A stretch of 16,565 bases of DNA from Bacillota bacterium (lineage in GTDB: Bacteria; Bacillota; Clostridia; Peptostreptococcales; Anaerovoracaceae), in contig JABUTE010000003.1 of NCBI GenBank assembly GCA_021443825.1, positions 1-16,565 of the forward strand, in the 5' to 3' direction. Shown piece by piece: positions 8,401 to 14,400 of the stretch. How positions within the stretch are numbered: the stretch's first letter is position 1; every line of letters begins with the position of its first letter. Under the pieces are notes generated by a model. The model ran no database searches. It was given only the letters and a program-made list of their open reading frames with translations, and was not told the origin of the DNA. The translations under genes and the position numbers were made by a program.

Positions 8401-11400
8401 ACGATGATGATGCCTTTAACGCTGCTCACGATCAGTGGGTAGCGGATAATAATGCGTACTTGGATTACCTGGATGCACAAGAGAAGTTCGAGGATTGGTA
8501 TTCTTACTTCGAATCCTACGATTACTTTGTCGGTCAGGATACGGCGGGCCAGCTCTTTAAGGCTGCCGGAAATACGGTGGTAAAGCATGCGGTCTTTGAT
8601 ACCGCCGATGAACAGGCTACCGGCTTTACCGGTAAGACGGTCGTCAGCGGCGCTGCCAACGGACGCTACGATTTCCTGCCCAAGAGCGACGGAGACGTAG
8701 TGCTCTATGCCCAGTCGGTACCCTATACCGCAGACGCCATCGACAGCCAGCTGAACGAATACAGCGCTTACATCGACGGCCTCTCCACCGGCAATGCCAC
8801 GACCCTCAATAACGGCGGCATGAGCGCAGATTACATCGCAGCCTCAAAGCAGTCCCGTATGGATATTAAAGAAGCCTATCTGAACCTGTACGGAGGCAAC
8901 AGCCGGCTGACCCTGGTCAATGCCGACGGAACGGCTCTGACCAACGGCGAAATGTACGTCAGCGGTCATCAGGAGGGCAATTACGCTGCATTTGCAGAAG
9001 ATGCCACCAATGAGATCCTGACCAATCTGGATCTGGCCAAGGTGGGAGACAAGTATTACGTCTCTTACATGACCTCCGAAGACAGGCTGATCGGCAGCAG
9101 CGGCAGCTACACCGACGAAATGACCATCAGCCGCCTGTATCTCAGATCCTTCACCGTTAGCGGCAATTCTGTGGAATGGGGCGAGCCCGTCCTGCTCAGA
9201 CAGACCGTCAACTACGAAAACGACAGCTCAAGAGACGGTGTTTATAAAAAGTCCCGTCTGGACGAAGCATACGAGGATGCCTACATGGGCTGCCTCAAGT
9301 TCCTCACCGGCAGACTGGGCAATGCCCTGCCCGATAACGACGAAGAATTCGAAGTCTTCGACGCAGCGGCCGAGACCTTCCTGCTGTTTGAGATGAACGG
9401 AGCCACCTATGTGATCCGCGAAAGCTCGCTGGCTTCCATTACCCAGCCGGATGCGACCGGAAAGTCTCACGGCTCCATCAATGCCTTCTTTACCGCAGAG
9501 CAGATCTATGGCGAAGAGGCTGCCGAAGGCAGCAATCTGGCTTCCGGCAAGATGGATGTAGTCATCGGCGCCGACGGCGACGGCAACCTGGTCGCTGTCT
9601 ATACCGGCACCGTTGCCAACAGCACCAACAATGCCATCTACATGGCATACTGGGATCCCGAAACGGCCCAGTGGGGCGCCGGCACCATGCTGGCCATGAA
9701 CCGGATGGATGTTTACGAGCAGTCCATCCTCAACAACTGGTCGCCCACCCAGACCCAGGAGGCCTACATGGCACCGGTCGATGAGGCAGGCACCATCAAT
9801 ACCTTCTCCTTCAGCAACCTGCAGATCGCTTTGGGCAGCAGCAGCTCCCGTCAGCCCGAGCTTGACGGCTTAAGCGGCGAAGCGGAAGCCTCTGCACTGA
9901 CGGCGCAGGCCTACGCAAAGCAGCTGCTTGCCGAAAACGGCATCGAAGCAGACGAGCTGAGCACACTGGATGCCGGCGACGAGCTGGCCGACGTGCTGCT
10001 GGCCCTTGGCCTGGGCGAGACCCAGAACTCCGCGCCTGAGCTGCTGATCCTGACCCAGGGCGTACAGACCCAGCTGGTCAAGTACGTTCTGCCCAGAACC
10101 AACATCAGCGGTCAGTATGTGGACGAAAACGGCAACGTGGTCGCCTCCGCAGACGACGCGGCTAAGAAGACGGTCTATGCCCCCAGGACCCAGTCCGAAG
10201 AGGGCGGCCCTGCCGAGCACGGCAACCAGGGCGTTTACGCCATCAGCTACAGCAAGTGCGGTCAGCTGATCTCAAATGCTGCTATCCGGTTCGCTTACAG
10301 CGAGTTCGGCGAAGGCTCCAGGCTCTACGCCAATGTGTCGTTCACCAATGTGGGCGATGCCGCAATCCGCGCAAGCCGGCAGAATCCGGTCACCGTCGAG
10401 CTGCTGCTCAACGGCGAGGGCGATGCGCTGGCCACCTGGAACATCTATGAAAATATCGGCTCCGGCCAGACCGTATCCCTGTCTACCGATGAGCAGCTGT
10501 GCAAGCCCCTCAACCGCGACCTGACCACCGGCGACTTCTTCAGCATCCGCGTATCGGAGGATCGCGATTACATCGGCGAAGGTGCCTATGTTTACGAAAA
10601 CAGAAACGATGCCACCAGCAGATTCAATGTAGAAAGCAAGGCTGATCTGGGCATCGAATATGTAAAGGCAGAGATCACCGGCGTGGATGCCGACGGCAAT
10701 GCCGTTGCAGACGTAACCTTTAATGTGACCAACAGAGGCTCCGCCAACGCCGAGGATGTCTACCTGCAGATGTCTTACATCGACCGGTACGAGACCGTCG
10801 GAAGCGAAGGCAACGACGGCGGACAGGAAACTGCCGTCTACGTTCCTCTCGATCTTACGAAGAGCGAGATCCTGGTATCCCAGCAGAAGTTCATCACCTC
10901 TGAGCTGGAGACGCTGGAATCGCCCCAGACCGATCTGGCCAACGGCGTGGTTCGCCTCGGCACCGACGACCGGTTCTACACCAGAAACTACTACATCTCT
11001 GCAGCCGAATACCTGCAGGCAAGATCCGAGTACTACACCCTGACCGAGACCACCGGTTACATCCGCGGTGAATACAACGGAACCACCTACTGGTATCCCG
11101 GCCGCTATAACTCCGCTTATGCAGCCTTCACGGCCGGCGAAGAAGCCATGAAGAATTGGAAGTACGATTCCGCCAGCGGAAGCTACTACAACGGAGATTA
11201 CTCCGGCATGGCCGCCGCACAGGCGGCTGCCGAAGCCATGAGAAAGCAGGAATACATCAAGACCGCCGCTCAATACAACGCCCTCAGCGCGTCCGAGCAG
11301 CAGTTCTGGCATGTACCCTCCGATAACGGCAGCGTTTATGTTCCCACCAGATATGCCACCTATGCAGCGGCTCTTGCCGGCTACGAGGCAGCAAAGCAGG

Positions 11401-14400
11401 CGGGCGACGACCTGAGCGAAAGCTTCTGCAGAACGGTCAACGCCAAGCTGATCATCGATCCTTCCCTGTTCAAGGGCAAGGAATCGGGCAGCTTCGACCT
11501 GAAGCTGGAGGTATTCTCCAGGTCCAGCAATGCGTCCTTTAATGCAGACGGTCTGTATACCAGCGCGCACAGCGACGAGTACTACAGCGCCAACAACAGC
11601 AGAGAGGTAGCGCTGGAGGAGGCAACCTTTATCGGCGCAGCCGCAAAGATCAACATCGCCCGCGGCAGCGTTCACAGACTGCCCTTCTCCGTTTCCACCA
11701 CCACCGGAAAGGCTCCCGAGCTGACCGTGCTGGAGGTCGAAGACGGTGCCGATGAGCTGACCACCCTCTACTATACCGAAGACGCAGACGTTGACGGCGT
11801 TCCCGGCATCATGACCGGCTACCTGACCATCGTCGGCGCCCAGGAGGGCAGCGGTGTCATCCATATCACCGATACAGCCACCAATACCACCTATCCCATC
11901 GTATTCCAGGTCAATGCGGAAGCAGACGGCATCAACATCTACAACGACGATGCCCAGTTCACCTTCTACAACGCCGACAACAGCCTCTTCGATCCTGCTG
12001 CACTGAATCAGGATTGGCGGTTCGTAACCTCTGCAGGCTGGGGCGATGCTCTGGAAGAGCCCTATCTGGGCAACCTGGCCAAGGGCGAAAAGGGTGCTTA
12101 CTTCACCTTCGAGACCAAGGCCGGTGCTCTCTCCTTCAACCTGATCGGTGAAGTTGAGGTGAGCAGCAACGTATTCCCCGGAACCGTTCGCCTGAGCGGA
12201 ACCTCCGCAGACATGCTGTCGGAGATCGATGCCTTCAACAACGAAGAGAACCTGACCCACACCATTACGGTCAAGGTAGTCAGCGACGAGGCATATCTGG
12301 ATACGGTCAAGCTGGAATACAGCGCACCCTATACCCCCAGCGACGACAAGGAAGCTCCCGGACTCTTCTGGAGCAGATCCTTCCCGACCTATCATTCCGT
12401 TCCCGATACCGATACGGTCGAGCTGACGGTCTACGCCATCGACGAGACCGGTCTGCAGAGCCTGAATGTCAAGGTCAACGGCACCGCCCTTACCGCGGCT
12501 CCCGTCAAGACCACCTCCGGACTTTGGAGCATGACCTTCACCGTCGATAAGGATGTGGAAAGCTTCAGCGCAGCTGCCACCGATACCAACGGCAATACCA
12601 CGCGGCGCGACGTCAATGTGCTCTGGTTTACCGATAACGTGCTGGCCGGCAACGAGGCTTACGGAAAGGCGCCCGCCCTCAGCGGCACCGTCGTCAAGAA
12701 GACGGCAGGCGGCAGCACCGAGGATATCTACAGCGGCATCGTCGTCTATACCAGCGAAGACGTTCTGGCCGGAAGCACCGTAGAATTCAGCTACACCACC
12801 GAAGGCGACGCTGCTTTGGCCTACAAGGTCTACGGCGCAGAGGAGGCCGCGTTTGCCGATAACGGCAGCGCCGTCATTCCCGAAAACGGAATCTACCTGG
12901 TCCGCTCCGAAAACAGCAATACCGAGACCTGGAGCCAGAAGGTGCTCTTCGTCGACTGCTTCGAGGCTCTGCCCGAGCTTCGCGCCGTCGCAGCCGACCC
13001 GCAGTTTGATCCCAACAGCGTTAAGGTAAGCTGGACCGCCACCAAGCAGTCCACCTCCATCACCAGGCTGAACCGTGTCACCGTCAACAGCGACGATCTG
13101 ACCCCTGCCACCGGCGCATCCAACGCCTTCAGCGGTGAGATAACGCTGCGGTACGGCGGCATCTACGATTTCGTCACCTACGACGAAAAGAATCTGAGCG
13201 GTGCGAAGAGACTTGCTGTGGAGGTTCCCGTCTACGACAATGAGGCAGGCACCTACAGCAGCAACGATCCTTGGAGCGCTCCCGACGAAAACGGCCTGTG
13301 CGGCTTCGGCACCGTCACCGTCGATCTGAACAAGGTCACCGGCGGCAGCTATGCCAGCGGACTGGATCAGCTGTTCAGCTATAACAACTACTTCGGTACC
13401 TATGAATATGCCATCGTAAAGGCAGAAGACATGGGCACCGAGCCCGATCAGAAGAACTTCGACGAAGACGGCGACTACCGCTGGCTCGACGGTCTTACCT
13501 GGACTGCCGCAGCCCACGATGACGTGGTTACCATCGAAGATCTCACCGCTCCCGCCGACGGCAGCTGCGAGTATGTGGTCATCATCCGCGATGCACAGCA
13601 GCCCGCAAACTACCGCACCATGGCAACGGAGCACATCACCCTCAGCGGCAACTGCGTCGTCATCGGATCGGTTTCCTCCAAGATGGCCAGCGCCGCCTAC
13701 TCTGCTGACGGTACCCTGTACGTATCTGCAGCAAGAGGAGACAGCGGCCTGTACGAATTTGCCGTACTGCCCGCAGCAGAAGGAACCACCCTCACCGCAG
13801 ACGACTTTATGGCAGAGGGCGTTCAGTGGGTCGGCGCAGATGCAGCCGGCGACGGAACCAACGCCGTATTTGACGGTATGGCAACCGGCACCTATCAGGT
13901 CGCCGTCAGAGCCCTGATTCCCGAAGGCGATGCAGCTGCAAAGGCTGCCCAGCTGGAGGTCCTGAAGGCGAATGCAGAAGCAGCTGCTTCCGCATACAAC
14001 ACATTGCAGCAGAGCGCTCTGCAGACCGCAGATGCCCAGCTGCGCACCATCAACGATGCCGCCATCAAGATGGCCGACGCCATGACCGCTTACAAGGCTG
14101 CCGAAGAAGAATATCTGGCAGCAGAAGCTCTGCTCAGCGAAGGCAGCGGCAAGATCACGGCAGCAGAAGTCGACCGCTTAAAGCAGGCCTTCGACGAAGC
14201 CAATGCAGCACAGGCATCGGCAAAGACAGATACCTCGGCGGAATTGAGAAAAGCCGGAATCACCGGAATCGAAGCCATGGATCTGATCGATGAGCGCTTG
14301 GGTCTTGCCCCCGGCAGCGAAGAGCTGAAGAACTTTAACGAAGCCCTGGGCGACAAGCTGGATGCATTGCGCCTGGCCGACATCGCAACCGAGCTGAGCG

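Noticed and set aside
5751..8588. 945-codon open frame on the minus strand
   Set aside because: It is the exact antisense register of the giant gene and is open only because that gene lacks TTA, CTA and TCA codons there. Its translation has no recognisable domains, and I saw no ribosome binding site or promoter for it.
10272..13634. 1,120-codon open frame on the minus strand
   Set aside because: Same cause: antisense of codon-biased coding sequence. The sense strand encodes recognisable domains across the whole interval.
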